Below are positions 8,528-17,510 of a DNA stretch of 64,000 bases, one piece after another (within the stretch, counting starts at the first letter, position 1; each line of letters opens with the position of its first letter). A program made the translations under genes and the position numbers. Under the pieces are notes generated by a model. The model was not told the DNA's origin and did no database searches. It was given only the letters and a program-made list of their open reading frames with translations. Source of the stretch: Nocardia jiangxiensis NBRC 101359 (GTDB taxonomy: Bacteria; Actinomycetota; Actinomycetes; Mycobacteriales; Mycobacteriaceae). The stretch lies in contig NZ_BAGB01000169.1 in NCBI RefSeq assembly GCF_000308615.1, forward strand, positions 1 to 64,000. The letters run 5' to 3'.

Positions 8528-9532
8528 CTAACCGCGCTTGACCAACGGCAGTTCGGGGCGCCGAGCGGACACTCCGGCCGCGTCGGCAAGCTCTCCGGAG
8601 ATCGCCCCCGTGCCGAAGAATTCCGCGAAGATCGGGTTGAAGATGTCCGGCCGATCCGTTTGGCCTTGATGCCCGCAGTCATCGGGGTAGAAGAACTGCA
8701 CATTCGGCAGGTGATCTTCCTGCAGATATCCCCATTCGACAGGCGTGAGAATGTCCTGACGCCCGTAGAGATAGATACCGGGTATATCGATCCGGTCCAG
8801 ACGTCCCTTGGTGGCCAGGCGCGCCGCCCGATTCTGGTCCGACCATGGAACGATGTGACGGTACTGCAGCAGGGTCGGCCAGAACTGCGCATGCGCCTCC
8901 AGGCGCTCACTCGCCGACAGATAACGCATCTCGACCAGATCCGCGCTGACGGCGGTCTTGCGGTGGATGATGGCCTCCATCATCGAACGCATACCTTCGC
9001 GAGTCCCGTCGTAGGCGGTCATGTGGAACTGCCCCTTCGGCGGCGCGATGTCCTCCGGCACGACATCGCCCACGTCCCCGGCGATCAGCGCGAAGCTGAT
9101 CACCCGGTCGGGCCGCGAGACCATGTAGTTGACGGTATTCATGCAACCCATGGAATTGCCCGCCAGATGGAATCGGTCCAGGCACAGGGCGTCGACGAAC
9201 TGGCCGATGAAGTCGACGAAACTCTCCATTCCCTTCGGCCAGTACTCCTTTCGCACATCGGAGAGGCCGAACGCGGGCATGTCGGGGCAGTAGACCCGGA
9301 AGCCCAGCTCGGCGAGGTACGGCGCCATGAAGCGCCACCCGGCCAACCCGGATGATCCGGGTAGTCCACCGTGCAGCAGAACCACCGCGGGGCCGGTATC
9401 GCCGGATGTCATGTAGTGGGCGCGAGATCCGTCGGCCAGCCGAACCCAGCGACTCGCCATTCCGGGCACGTCGATCAAGTTCTCGTCGGTTAGAGGCACA
9501 AGACTCTCCTTCGGGTCGTGTTGTGTTGACAT
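8528..9532 (-). CDS. Alpha/beta hydrolase, meta-cleavage C-C hydrolase type
   Basis: 334 residues. It has the oxyanion HGG (residues 54-56), the nucleophile elbow GNSMG (Ser127), an acidic residue in YGRQDILTP and the catalytic His in DCGHQGQ. This is the fold of BphD/CmtE-like hydrolases that split 2-hydroxy-6-oxo-dienoates from aromatic ring cleavage. It follows the amidohydrolase gene by one base on the same strand, so the two are co-transcribed. With the LigB dioxygenase at 11610 and the Rieske system it would complete a meta-cleavage route. Esterase or other hydrolase activity remains possible. Confidence 0.85.
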   Translation of the reverse strand: MSTQHDPKESLVPLTDENLIDVPGMASRWVRLADGSRAHYMTSGDTGPAVVLLHGGLPGSSGLAGWRFMAPYLAELGFRVYCPDMPAFGLSDVRKEYWPKGMESFVDFIGQFVDALCLDRFHLAGNSMGCMNTVNYMVSRPDRVISFALIAGDVGDVVPEDIAPPKGQFHMTAYDGTREGMRSMMEAIIHRKTAVSADLVEMRYLSASERLEAHAQFWPTLLQYRHIVPWSDQNRAARLATKGRLDRIDIPGIYLYGRQDILTPVEWGYLQEDHLPNVQFFYPDDCGHQGQTDRPDIFNPIFAEFFGTGAISGELADAAGVSARRPELPLVKRG

Positions 9533-9533
9533 T

Positions 9534-10544
9534 TCAGAAATCACCGGCAATACCCAGGAACTCCAGGGCGTTGCGGACGAGGACGTCGGAGGCGACATCG
9601 CCTGGGAGAATTCCGGATTCGGTCGCGTTGTCGATGCTGCGCATCGACTTGTGCATCTGGTCCCGGAAGAAGGGGGCGTCACTTCCGAGCAGCAACCGAT
9701 CCGGCCCGAATCGATGCAGCAGAAGCCGCAGATGCTCGTCATCGAAGACCAGTGTGTCGGCATAGAGCCGCCGCACGAGCGTGTCCGACACCGCCGGATC
9801 ACCGGAGCCGAAAATGCTTGCGGCAGAACGCAAACGCGGATACACCCACGGGAATGCCCCGCATCCGTGCGCGAATGCCACGCGGATCCGTGGATACCGT
9901 TCCAGCACACCCCCGAACACGAGCGCTCCCGCGGCGATGGCGGTGTCGGTGAGCATCCCCAACCCGAGGTCGAAGGGCTGGCCGGCACGGCGAACAACGC
10001 CCTTTCCGCCGTGTACCGGATGCACGAATACCGCCGCCCCGGTGGTATCGCAGGCTTCCCACAGAGCGTCGAGTTCGGGTGCGTCCAGGTCACGATCCCC
10101 CACTCGCGTCCCGATCTCGATCCCGCGCAGCCCCAGGTCCAGGCATCGGCCGAGTTCCTCGACCGCGACGGACACATCGGCCAATGGCAGACACCCCAGC
10201 CCGATCAGCCGCCCGTCGGACCGGCCGCACACCGCCGCGATCGACTCGTTCACCCGGCCTGCATAGCGTGGATCCGCTCCCTCGGCGCATGCGTACTCCA
10301 TCATGACGGGGACCGGTGAGATCACCTGGTGTGACAGGCCGGCGTCGTCCATCGCCCGCAGTCGCTCCGCAACGTCCCAGAGTTCGCTCGTGACTTCGCG
10401 AAACACAGTGTTACCGAGCATTATTCGGCCATGTTCGGCACTGTCGACAACCAGCGCCGGAGCGAGCGCATCAGGTCCGGAGCTCTGCGGCAGATCGACT
10501 CCGAAGTAGTGCGCATGGACGTCGATGGCCGTGGCGGGGCACAT
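9534..10544 (-). CDS. Amidohydrolase family 2 protein, ACMSD-like decarboxylase
   Basis: 336 residues. The metal-binding DVHAHYF (His10, His12) at the N-terminus, the VHPVHGG and FAHGCGAFPW histidines and the LLGSDAPFF aspartate near the C-terminus are the signature of the amino-carboxymuconate-semialdehyde decarboxylase branch. These zinc enzymes remove a carboxylate from muconate-type or aromatic acids. Next to a C-C hydrolase and a LigB dioxygenase, decarboxylation of a carboxylated ring-cleavage product is the natural reading. The ribosome site GGAGG lies within a 12-bp palindrome (10553-10564). Divergent from the IclR gene. Confidence 0.82.
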   Translation of the reverse strand: MCPATAIDVHAHYFGVDLPQSSGPDALAPALVVDSAEHGRIMLGNTVFREVTSELWDVAERLRAMDDAGLSHQVISPVPVMMEYACAEGADPRYAGRVNESIAAVCGRSDGRLIGLGCLPLADVSVAVEELGRCLDLGLRGIEIGTRVGDRDLDAPELDALWEACDTTGAAVFVHPVHGGKGVVRRAGQPFDLGLGMLTDTAIAAGALVFGGVLERYPRIRVAFAHGCGAFPWVYPRLRSAASIFGSGDPAVSDTLVRRLYADTLVFDDEHLRLLLHRFGPDRLLLGSDAPFFRDQMHKSMRSIDNATESGILPGDVASDVLVRNALEFLGIAGDF

Positions 10545-10717
10545 AGATTTTCCTCCGATCGGAGAGACGTCGGGCGAGGTCGCCGCTTCGGTGATGGACG
10601 CTAATTGCGGCTCGTTCTCGATGTGCGGACGGTTTCAGTGGCCGGAACTGGCACACTGGAGGTCCCACACCGCCCTGTGCGGTGCATCACAGCTCGATTG
10701 CTGATGTGACGTGTTTA

Positions 10718-10737
10718 GCTGTTCGTGCACGAGCAGC
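10718..10737. promoter_or_regulatory. 20-bp near-perfect palindrome, possible IclR operator
   Basis: GCTGTTCGTGCACGAGCAGC is symmetrical except for one mismatched pair and lies 22 bp before the IclR gene, in the interval between it and the divergent decarboxylase/hydrolase operon. IclR proteins typically bind such sites in divergent promoters and control both sides. The symmetry is seen directly; the link to IclR is inference from position. Confidence 0.4.
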
Positions 10738-10759
10738 CCGGAGATGCTGGTGAATCGCG

Positions 10760-11560
10760 ATGTATGAACAACTTTCCGATACCGATGAGCGTCCTACCTC
10801 GATCTTGTCGAAGGCCTTCGACGTCCTCGCGGTCTTCAATGCCGATCAGCGGGTGCTGACGCTCACCGAGATCGCACGTGCCAGTGGTCTGCCGAAATCG
10901 ACGACCCATCGACTGCTGCGGCGGCTCATCTCCCTGGGTGTGCTCGAGCCGCACGGGGCCGGTTTCAAGATCGGGTTGTCGATGCGCCGGCTGGGCTCGG
11001 CCATGCCGATCGAGAGTCTGCGCGAGTCCGCGCTCCCGCATCTCGGTTCCCTGCACCGCTGGTCGCAGCGCCATGTGCATCTGGGGGGTCTGCGCGGTGA
11101 TCGGGTGATCTTCGTGGAACGGTTCCTGGTTCCGGGGCGGGAACTGCCTTCGGCGAGCCCGGGCACGGACATACCGGCCCACGCCACCGCCCTGGGAAAG
11201 GCGATGCTGGCCTTCCTCACCCAGGACGAGCTGGACACCGTGCTAGCCAAGCCGATGACGCCGGTGACTGCGAAAACAGTGACCGATGCACGCGCGTTGT
11301 GTGCGGAACTGCACGACATTCGCTCACAGCGGTTCGCCGTGGCCATCGGCGAATCGCACTCGGACGTGAGCTGCGTGGCAGCGCCGATCCTGATCAAAGG
11401 CCGTGCTGTCAGCGCGATCTCGGTATCGATGACGGCCCAGGAGGGGGGCGTCGACCGCGCTCTCATCGACGCGGTCCGGGTCACCGCTGACCGGATCAGC
11501 CGCGACAATCAGCAAGTCCTCGCACAAGGACACGAGAGCTGGTTCCCGGCCATCGATTGA
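10760..11560 (+). CDS. IclR-family transcriptional regulator
   Basis: 266 residues. The N-terminal winged helix (about 12-75, with LTEIARASGLPKSTTHRLLR) is followed by the IclR effector domain (about 90-255), which has the usual IPAHATALGKAML and CVAAPI elements. Regulators of this family control aromatic catabolism genes and respond to pathway acids. It is divergent from the decarboxylase/hydrolase operon and faces the LigB operon tail-to-tail. It probably governs the whole 8.5-17.5 kb aromatic block. Confidence 0.9.
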   Translation: MYEQLSDTDERPTSILSKAFDVLAVFNADQRVLTLTEIARASGLPKSTTHRLLRRLISLGVLEPHGAGFKIGLSMRRLGSAMPIESLRESALPHLGSLHRWSQRHVHLGGLRGDRVIFVERFLVPGRELPSASPGTDIPAHATALGKAMLAFLTQDELDTVLAKPMTPVTAKTVTDARALCAELHDIRSQRFAVAIGESHSDVSCVAAPILIKGRAVSAISVSMTAQEGGVDRALIDAVRVTADRISRDNQQVLAQGHESWFPAID

Positions 11561-11609
11561 CACCGGCAATGCCGGCGGTATCGAGCCCTGGCACCCGGGA
11601 AGATACCGC

Positions 11610-12674
11610 TCAGCCGCCGAACAGCGCGAACGGCTTGTTGGAGTTGAAGACATCCGTCGTGACCATCGTCGACCAGGTCCGCGCGAGCCCCAGCTCCTGC
11701 ACCGCGCCGATCAAACAGAACCAGTTCAATATCTCGTGCTGCCCCGCCTCGACCACCGCACGACTCGTCGTCGCGGCCAGCTCGTCGTAACGCTCCTGCA
11801 CCAGCAGCTGATAGAGGTGCTCGTCCGCGGCCGTATCGGGCCGGATGTGCCACAGCGAGTCGGCCAGAAACGCATGTGACCAGCTCGACGACGCAACGAA
11901 CGCGACCTTGGAGTTCCCGTTCCTGAAATGCCGCGCTATAGCGCGACCTACCGCCACGCAGCGCGCCGGAGTGGGCCCCGACGGATCGAGTTGCTCGTCC
12001 CGGATGTCGGCGAAACGCGCCAACCCGCCTCGGCGCGCGATCGCGTGCCGGCCGTAGCAGTTCACTGTGATCGGCAGCAGCCGATACGGAAACTTCGCCC
12101 CCGCGTTGTCGTAGTCGAGGAACAGCTGCGTATTCAGAATCGCGTGCGGAAAATGGGCGCCCGCCCGTTTGCGATAGGAGTACGCCATGTCCACGCCGTC
12201 GTTGATGAGGCCGTCCGCGAGTTCGCGCGCCTGGGCCGCATCGCCGCGCAGGGTGATCTCGAAGTCGTCGGGTAAACCCCAGACATTCGGGCTCCCACGC
12301 TCGTTCATCACCTCGAACGCCGGTACCTGCAGATCGTCGTAGGCCAGTACGCAGAACGGCGGAATCACCTCTTCGCGGAAGTTCTCGTACTGGTCATCAC
12401 CCCAGACCACGACGATGTCCGGGTCGAACGCATCCAGAGCCGCGCGGCATCTGCGCAGACCTTCGACAAGACCGGCCCGGTGTCCGGCTGCGGCGGCACG
12501 CCCCTGGTCCCGGCCCCACTCGGCGCGCATGGCCTCCGGCCAGTTCGCGGGATCTTTCTCGGTGTCCGGAATATCGGGATCGGTCAGGGTCCATCGGAGC
12601 AGCCCCGCCATATGCTCGTCAGTGCCTGCGAGCAGCGGATAGTGGGTCATGCCGACGCCGAGGAATTGGTTCAC
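11610..12674 (-). CDS. LigB-type (class III) extradiol ring-cleavage dioxygenase
   Basis: 354 residues from a GTG start that overlaps the upstream stop (GTGA). The N-terminal GMTHYPLL supplies the first iron-ligand histidine, VVVWGDDQYENF and the FVASSSWSHAFL region match the LigB superfamily, and the fold appears complete in one chain. Members open catecholic rings next to the hydroxyls with non-haem iron. The Rieske dioxygenase operon lies divergently upstream, so the likely substrate is the dihydroxy-aromatic acid made by that system. A longer in-frame start exists 29 codons upstream but would read through the neighbouring gene. Confidence 0.82.
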   Translation of the reverse strand: MNQFLGVGMTHYPLLAGTDEHMAGLLRWTLTDPDIPDTEKDPANWPEAMRAEWGRDQGRAAAAGHRAGLVEGLRRCRAALDAFDPDIVVVWGDDQYENFREEVIPPFCVLAYDDLQVPAFEVMNERGSPNVWGLPDDFEITLRGDAAQARELADGLINDGVDMAYSYRKRAGAHFPHAILNTQLFLDYDNAGAKFPYRLLPITVNCYGRHAIARRGGLARFADIRDEQLDPSGPTPARCVAVGRAIARHFRNGNSKVAFVASSSWSHAFLADSLWHIRPDTAADEHLYQLLVQERYDELAATTSRAVVEAGQHEILNWFCLIGAVQELGLARTWSTMVTTDVFNSNKPFALFGG

Positions 12675-12931
12675 CGCAACAGCTTTCCGTGAGTGGGTCC
12701 GTGGTCCGCATCGGATGGTGCGGGACTGACGACGACGTTCGAGGAGCCGATGTTCTCCCACCGGACCCCGTCGTCGTCGGGCTCGTGTGGGAGGACCTCG
12801 ATCGTCGTGAACGGCGTCCCATCGGGGTGATGGGTACCGATGATGATGTTGACGTCACAACCGACTGACCGGATGTGAAGGATCTTGTCGGGCCCATCGG
12901 GCGTGAGGTGATCGACGATGCGCATCCGCAC
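12671..12931 (-). CDS. Small conserved-looking protein in the ring-cleavage operon
   Basis: 86 residues, acidic, with no signal peptide or membrane segment. It begins RMRIVDHLTPDGPDKILHIR, then has a hydrophobic strand VNIIIGTH and ends in a polar tail. I do not recognise the family. The gene overlaps the LigB start by four bases and is the first gene of that operon, which supports it being real. A small accessory subunit or chaperone of the dioxygenase is conceivable, but nothing in the sequence shows this. Confidence 0.6.
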   Translation of the reverse strand: MRMRIVDHLTPDGPDKILHIRSVGCDVNIIIGTHHPDGTPFTTIEVLPHEPDDDGVRWENIGSSNVVVSPAPSDADHGPTHGKLLR

Positions 12932-13233
12932 TCCATGACAATGAGCTATGCGACGACCGGCTCAGCCGGCCCGCATCGCAGGTGGACAGGTAAGAATCAC
13001 CGACGCTAGCCGCGCATCCTCCCGATCGAGTCGGTCGTTCCGCTGCCTGGAACCCACCCGAACGCCGCCGTCGCGCCCCAGTTCCATCCGCTGGAACCAC
13101 ACCCCCACAACCCTTTCCGGACTCATACCGTCGAGACACCGCTTGCTTGGCGCGTCTGAGCCGCACGGCCCGCAATCCTCAACGCACGGACCGCACATGC
13201 TGCCCGTCCCTCCCAACGAAGGGAGTCGCAATT
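12932..13233. other. Divergent promoter region between LigB operon and Rieske operon
   Basis: 302 bp with no supported gene. It must carry promoters for both directions. The ribosome site AAGGGAG for the Rieske alpha subunit lies at its right end. I find no copy of the TGGTCNGACCA operator used in the right half of the window and no clear long palindrome, in keeping with separate control by the IclR protein. Confidence 0.5.
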
Positions 13234-14550
13234 GTGACCACACCGTATGTAATCGACGACCGGGACAAATCACTGTTCCAGGTCCACCGAGAAGTCTTCA
13301 CCTCCGGGGAAGTGTTCGAGAAGGAGCGCGAACTGATCTTCGCCGACGCGTGGCTCTACGTGGGCCATGAATCGGAATTGCCCGGCAAGAACGACTTCCG
13401 AACCCGAGATGTCGGCGGCCGATCGGTGATCTTCAACCGCGACAGGCACGGAGATATTCGTGTCCTGCTCAACACCTGTCTGCACCGCGGTGCGTCGGTG
13501 TGCCGCCATCCGCGGGGAAACCAGAAGATATTCACCTGCTTCTACCACGGCTGGGCGTACCGCAACTCCGGCGAACTGGTCAACGTACCGGCCGGCGACG
13601 ACTACCGCACCGCACCCGCCGAGACCTATGGCGGCCTGCACTCCCCCAGAATCGAGTCCTACCGCGGATTCTGGTTCCTCAACTTCTCCGACGACGCGCC
13701 CGATCTGCGCACCTGGCTGGGGACCTCGTCATATCTTCTCGATCTCGCCGTCGACCAGTCCGAAGACGGAATCGAAATTCTCGAGGGCACGCACAGCTAC
13801 ACCCTCAACGCGAATTGGAAACTGCTGATCGAAAACAGCGTCGACGGTTACCACGCGAAATCGGTGCACCACACGTACTTCGAGATGATGATGGAACTCG
13901 GCCAGACACCGCCCATGCTCGGTGACGGAACGGTCAACGGCGTTCCGCCGGCTGGTATCGGCACCGAGTTCGGCAATGGGCACGCAACTCTTATCTACCC
14001 GGGCAACGGGCTGCCGCTCGCGAACGACAATGTCGCGCGCTCTCTGGCGGAATTGCGCGAAAAAGCAATCGCCAACCATGGCGACTCGTATGCGTCGGCC
14101 GTATTCGACCTGGCACGCAACTCGATCTTCTTCCCGAACTTCGTGCTGATCGATCTCAATTTCGGCATGATCCTGCGGACGATCATGCCCCTGGGACCGG
14201 ACCGGACACAGGTGACCAGCTGGCAGATCGCACCGCGCGGCCTGGACCAGGAATCGTTGCAGTACCGGATCGACAACGCGCTCACCTTCTGGGGTCCGGC
14301 CGGCCTGGCGACCCCGGACGACGTCGAAGCTCTCGAACAGGCACAACGCGGGTTCAGCACGAGGCGCGAGGTCCCGCTGTCCGATATTTCCAAAGGTATG
14401 GGCAAGCAGCAGCCCGCCGCCAACGACGAACTGCAGATGCGGGCCTGGTGGCGGCAATGGAACTACGTCATCACCGGCGAGCGGCTTCCCGCTGAGGTCG
14501 CGGAGTTCATCCCGTTCGAGGCCCGCGAGCAGCAGGAGGCCGGCGCATGA
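13234..14550 (+). CDS. Rieske aromatic-ring-hydroxylating dioxygenase, alpha subunit
   Basis: 438 residues from GTG preceded by AAGGGAG. The Rieske cluster ligands are Cys82-x-His84 and Cys102-x2-His105 (TCLHRG and CFYHGW). The catalytic iron ligands are His207 and His212, with bridging Asp204 in SVDGYHAKSVHH. This is the large subunit of benzoate/p-cumate-type dioxygenases, which add both atoms of O2 to an aromatic ring to give a cis-dihydrodiol. Beta subunit, Rieske ferredoxin, diol dehydrogenase and reductase follow in order with mostly overlapping ends, so this is a complete three-component system. Confidence 0.93.
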   Translation: MTTPYVIDDRDKSLFQVHREVFTSGEVFEKERELIFADAWLYVGHESELPGKNDFRTRDVGGRSVIFNRDRHGDIRVLLNTCLHRGASVCRHPRGNQKIFTCFYHGWAYRNSGELVNVPAGDDYRTAPAETYGGLHSPRIESYRGFWFLNFSDDAPDLRTWLGTSSYLLDLAVDQSEDGIEILEGTHSYTLNANWKLLIENSVDGYHAKSVHHTYFEMMMELGQTPPMLGDGTVNGVPPAGIGTEFGNGHATLIYPGNGLPLANDNVARSLAELREKAIANHGDSYASAVFDLARNSIFFPNFVLIDLNFGMILRTIMPLGPDRTQVTSWQIAPRGLDQESLQYRIDNALTFWGPAGLATPDDVEALEQAQRGFSTRREVPLSDISKGMGKQQPAANDELQMRAWWRQWNYVITGERLPAEVAEFIPFEAREQQEAGA

Positions 14551-15068
14551 CCAGAACCACCACCCCCGCCTCAGCGACGCGTCCGGTCGGCGACATCACC
14601 CGTGCCGAGGTCGAGGACTTCCTGTACTTCGAAGCCATGCTGCTCGACGACTGGCGGCTCGAGGAGTGGGTCGAACTCTTCACGATCGACTGCACGTACG
14701 AAGTTCCCGCGACGGACGCACCGAACTCCGACCCCGGCCTGACCTGGTCGCTCATTCATGATCGCCGGACCATGCTCGAGCAGCGGATCATCCGGCTGAA
14801 AAAGCCGGAGGCGCACGCGGAGTTCCCGCATTCCCAGACCAGCCGGATCATCGGAAACGTCCGGATCACCGAACGTTCCGAGCAATGTCTGCTGGTTCAG
14901 GCCAATTTCATCGTCTCACGCATGAAGGCGGGTAAATTCGACCAATTCGTGGGCCGGCACTATTACGAGCTCGTACCCACCGGGTCGTCTTTCTCGATCC
15001 GGCGCAAGAAAAGCGTCCTGGCACATGATCGGCTCGATCCACAAGGAAAGATCTCCTTCGTCCTGTGA
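14547..15068 (+). CDS. Ring-hydroxylating dioxygenase, beta subunit
   Basis: 173 residues, start overlapping the alpha stop (ATGA). The N-terminal VEDFLYFEAMLLDDWRLEEW is characteristic of the small subunit (NTF2-like fold), as is the C-terminal RRKKSVLAHDRL. It forms the alpha3beta3 oxygenase with the preceding product and has a structural role. Normal length for the family. Confidence 0.92.
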   Translation: MTRTTTPASATRPVGDITRAEVEDFLYFEAMLLDDWRLEEWVELFTIDCTYEVPATDAPNSDPGLTWSLIHDRRTMLEQRIIRLKKPEAHAEFPHSQTSRIIGNVRITERSEQCLLVQANFIVSRMKAGKFDQFVGRHYYELVPTGSSFSIRRKKSVLAHDRLDPQGKISFVL

Positions 15069-15103
15069 CGTACCGACTCCACCAGTGACACAGAGAGAAT
15101 ACG

Positions 15104-15448
15104 ATGGGAAACAATACTTCCTCGACCGAGCGGGTATTCGCCTGCGAGGTCGACGATCTCGAGGACGGCGACAGCATGTCCGTCCGGGCCGATGGCGAAC
15201 CGGTGGCGGTCTATCGCATCGGAGACGACTTCTACGCGACTTCCGACACCTGCACCCACGAACAGTGGTCACTGGGCGAGGAAGGCGATCTGGACGGATT
15301 CGAAATCACGTGCACTTTGCACAACGCCCGCTTCGACGTCCGTAGCGGAAAGGCGCTGTGCTTTCCGGCCACCGTGGACCTCGTGCGATATTCGACAATT
15401 GTCGAGGGCGGCAAGGTGTACGTCGCAGCGGTGGAGCGGGCGGCATGA
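15104..15448 (+). CDS. Rieske-type [2Fe-2S] ferredoxin of the dioxygenase
   Basis: 114 residues. Cluster ligands are in CTH (around residue 51) and CTLH (around residue 70), the CxH-x16-CxxH arrangement of BphA3-like ferredoxins. It passes electrons from the FAD reductase encoded at 16230 to the oxygenase. The gene lies 35 bp after the beta subunit and overlaps the SDR start by four bases. Confidence 0.93.
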   Translation: MGNNTSSTERVFACEVDDLEDGDSMSVRADGEPVAVYRIGDDFYATSDTCTHEQWSLGEEGDLDGFEITCTLHNARFDVRSGKALCFPATVDLVRYSTIVEGGKVYVAAVERAA

Positions 15449-16233
15449 ACCTGCAACGTTTCGCCGACCGGGTGGCCGTGGTCACCGGCGGCGCCAGCCC
15501 GATCGGGTTCGGCATCGCCGAACGCCTCGCGGCCGAGGGCGCGCACGTGGTGCTCGGTGATTTCGACTCCGACCGACTGGCCGCGGCGGGCGAGAAACTC
15601 GAGGCCACCGCACCCGGACGAGTTGACACGGTCCTGGGAGATCTGAGCCGGCAATCCGATGCCGCCGCGCTGATCGACGCGGCGGCCGGTCGCCGTGGGC
15701 GACTCGATGTGCTGATCAACTGTGCGGGCGGCGGCGTCATCCGGGCGACTCCGGAGCACACCGAACAGACACTGCGGGCGACCATCGACCGCAATCTGTG
15801 GACAACGGTGTACTGCTCCCTGGCGGCGCTTCCGGTCATGGCCGAGGCGGGATACGGCCGGATCGTCAACATCGGCGCCGAATCGGTCCGCAACGGCCTG
15901 TATCGACACGCGATCTACAACGCCGCCAAGGGCGGCGTGCACGCGCTGGCCACCGGCTTGGCGCGTGAGTACGCGGGGCACGGCATCACCGTCAATGTCG
16001 TCGCCCCGGCGTGGATCACCACTGCGGAAGCCGAGGCGCGCCTGGCCGTCGCGTCCGAAGCCGAACGCGCGGACTGGGATTCGTTCACTACACAGATGCG
16101 TTCGACCATCCCGATGAGCCGGCCGGGCACCGTACCGGAGGTTGCTGCCACCGTCGCCTTCGTCGCCTCCGACGAGGCGTCCTACATCACCGGCCAGACG
16201 ATCAGCGTCAACGGCGGAAGCTCGATGCTGTGA
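15445..16233 (+). CDS. SDR-family cis-dihydrodiol dehydrogenase
   Basis: 262 residues. The cofactor loop is TGGASPIGFGIAE, the NCAGG element follows, and the catalytic YNAAK is in place. The C-terminal TGQTISVNGG is normal. Set between ferredoxin and reductase genes of a Rieske system, it should oxidise the cis-dihydrodiol carboxylate back to an aromatic diol with NAD+, as BenD/CmtB do. Start overlaps the ferredoxin stop; its own stop overlaps the reductase start. Confidence 0.87.
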   Translation: MNLQRFADRVAVVTGGASPIGFGIAERLAAEGAHVVLGDFDSDRLAAAGEKLEATAPGRVDTVLGDLSRQSDAAALIDAAAGRRGRLDVLINCAGGGVIRATPEHTEQTLRATIDRNLWTTVYCSLAALPVMAEAGYGRIVNIGAESVRNGLYRHAIYNAAKGGVHALATGLAREYAGHGITVNVVAPAWITTAEAEARLAVASEAERADWDSFTTQMRSTIPMSRPGTVPEVAATVAFVASDEASYITGQTISVNGGSSML

Positions 16234-17453
16234 CCCCGATACGCACGGTCACTGTGGCCGGTGGCGGGCTGGCGGGACTGACGGTTGCCCGGGAACTGCG
16301 CTCGCGCGGATTCGACGGCACGGTACGGATCGTCGACCCCGAGGGGCTGCCCTATGATCGGCCGCCACTGTCCAAGGCATATCTCGCCGGTACGACCGAT
16401 CGCGCCGGGCTCCAGCTCGCACCCCCGGATTGGTTCACCGACAACGATATTCGGATCATCGACGATTCGGTGACCAAGCTCGACCCCGGCCGGGGGTCGG
16501 TCCTGCTGGCGTCCGGTTCGGAGCTGATCAGCGACGCGGTCGTGTTGGCGACCGGCGGACGGGCCCGGAGGCTTCCAGTGCCCGGAAGCGAACAGTCCGG
16601 TGTCCTGCAGCTGCGTACCCGCGCCGACGCCGATCATCTGCGCGACCGGCTGTTCCCCGGCTGTCGGCTGGTCGTCGTCGGAGCCGGCCTGATCGCCGCC
16701 GAAGTCGCCTCCACGGCAACCGGTCTCGGTGCACACGTCACGCTGATCGACCCGGTGCCGGTTCCGCTGGTACCGGCCGTCGGCGAGGAGCTGGCCCGGG
16801 TGCTGCACGACATGCACCCGGCGCACGGCGTGCAGATCATGACCGGGAGACCCACCCGGATCGCGGCGGACGGCGGGACGCTGCAGGTCGACGTCGAACT
16901 GCCCCACGGTGCGGACCGGCTCGCCGCCGATCTGGTCCTGGTCGCGATCGGCATCGAGCCGGATACCTCCCTGGCCGATACCGCCGACCTGAGCAGCGAG
17001 AACGGCATCGAGGTGACAGCCACGGGCGCCACCTCGAACCCTGCGATACGGGCCGCGGGCGACGGGATCCGGATCCGCACGGCACAGGGCACTCTGCTCC
17101 CCCGCAGCGAACACTGGGAGGCCGCGATCCTCAGCGGCACCGCCGTCGCGTGCGGCCTGCTCGGGGAGCAGGCGCCACAGCGCCCGCCGGCCTGGTTCTG
17201 GAGCGACCGCTACGGAGTCCATGTCGAGGCGGTCGGATCGATGACCGCGTCCGGTTCCACAGTGCTACGGAACCCCGGCACCGACCGGCTCATCGCCTTC
17301 CGGCTCGACACCGACGGTGTTCTGGTCGGCTGTGCCGCGATCAATGGGGGAAAGGTTCTGCGAGCGGCGAAACGACTGATCATGCGAAGGGCCCGAGTCG
17401 GTCTCGACGATCTCGCCGATCCGGCAGTGGATCTGCGCAAGATCGACCGGTAA
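16230..17453 (+). CDS. FAD-dependent ferredoxin reductase of the dioxygenase
   Basis: 407 residues from GTG overlapping the SDR stop (GTGA). The first dinucleotide loop is AGGGLAGLTVARELR, the second VVVGAGLIAAEVA, and YDRPPLSKAYL is the family hallmark after the FAD domain. The C-terminal dimer-like domain runs to the end. It takes electrons from NAD(P)H and reduces the Rieske ferredoxin. Last gene of the operon, followed by a strong hairpin. Confidence 0.9.
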   Translation: MTPIRTVTVAGGGLAGLTVARELRSRGFDGTVRIVDPEGLPYDRPPLSKAYLAGTTDRAGLQLAPPDWFTDNDIRIIDDSVTKLDPGRGSVLLASGSELISDAVVLATGGRARRLPVPGSEQSGVLQLRTRADADHLRDRLFPGCRLVVVGAGLIAAEVASTATGLGAHVTLIDPVPVPLVPAVGEELARVLHDMHPAHGVQIMTGRPTRIAADGGTLQVDVELPHGADRLAADLVLVAIGIEPDTSLADTADLSSENGIEVTATGATSNPAIRAAGDGIRIRTAQGTLLPRSEHWEAAILSGTAVACGLLGEQAPQRPPAWFWSDRYGVHVEAVGSMTASGSTVLRNPGTDRLIAFRLDTDGVLVGCAAINGGKVLRAAKRLIMRRARVGLDDLADPAVDLRKIDR

Positions 17454-17459
17454 TCGATG

Positions 17460-17503
17460 CGCGCGAGTCCTGCGACCGGATATCCGGTCGCAGGACTCGC
17501 GCG
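17460..17503. terminator. Bidirectional terminator hairpin between convergent genes
   Basis: A perfect inverted repeat with arms of 22 bp and no unpaired loop beyond the central GGATATCC. It lies between the ends of two convergent reductase genes. No long T-run follows on either side, as is usual in actinobacteria. The stem is G+C rich and very stable. Confidence 0.8.
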
Positions 17504-17510
17504 TATTCGC

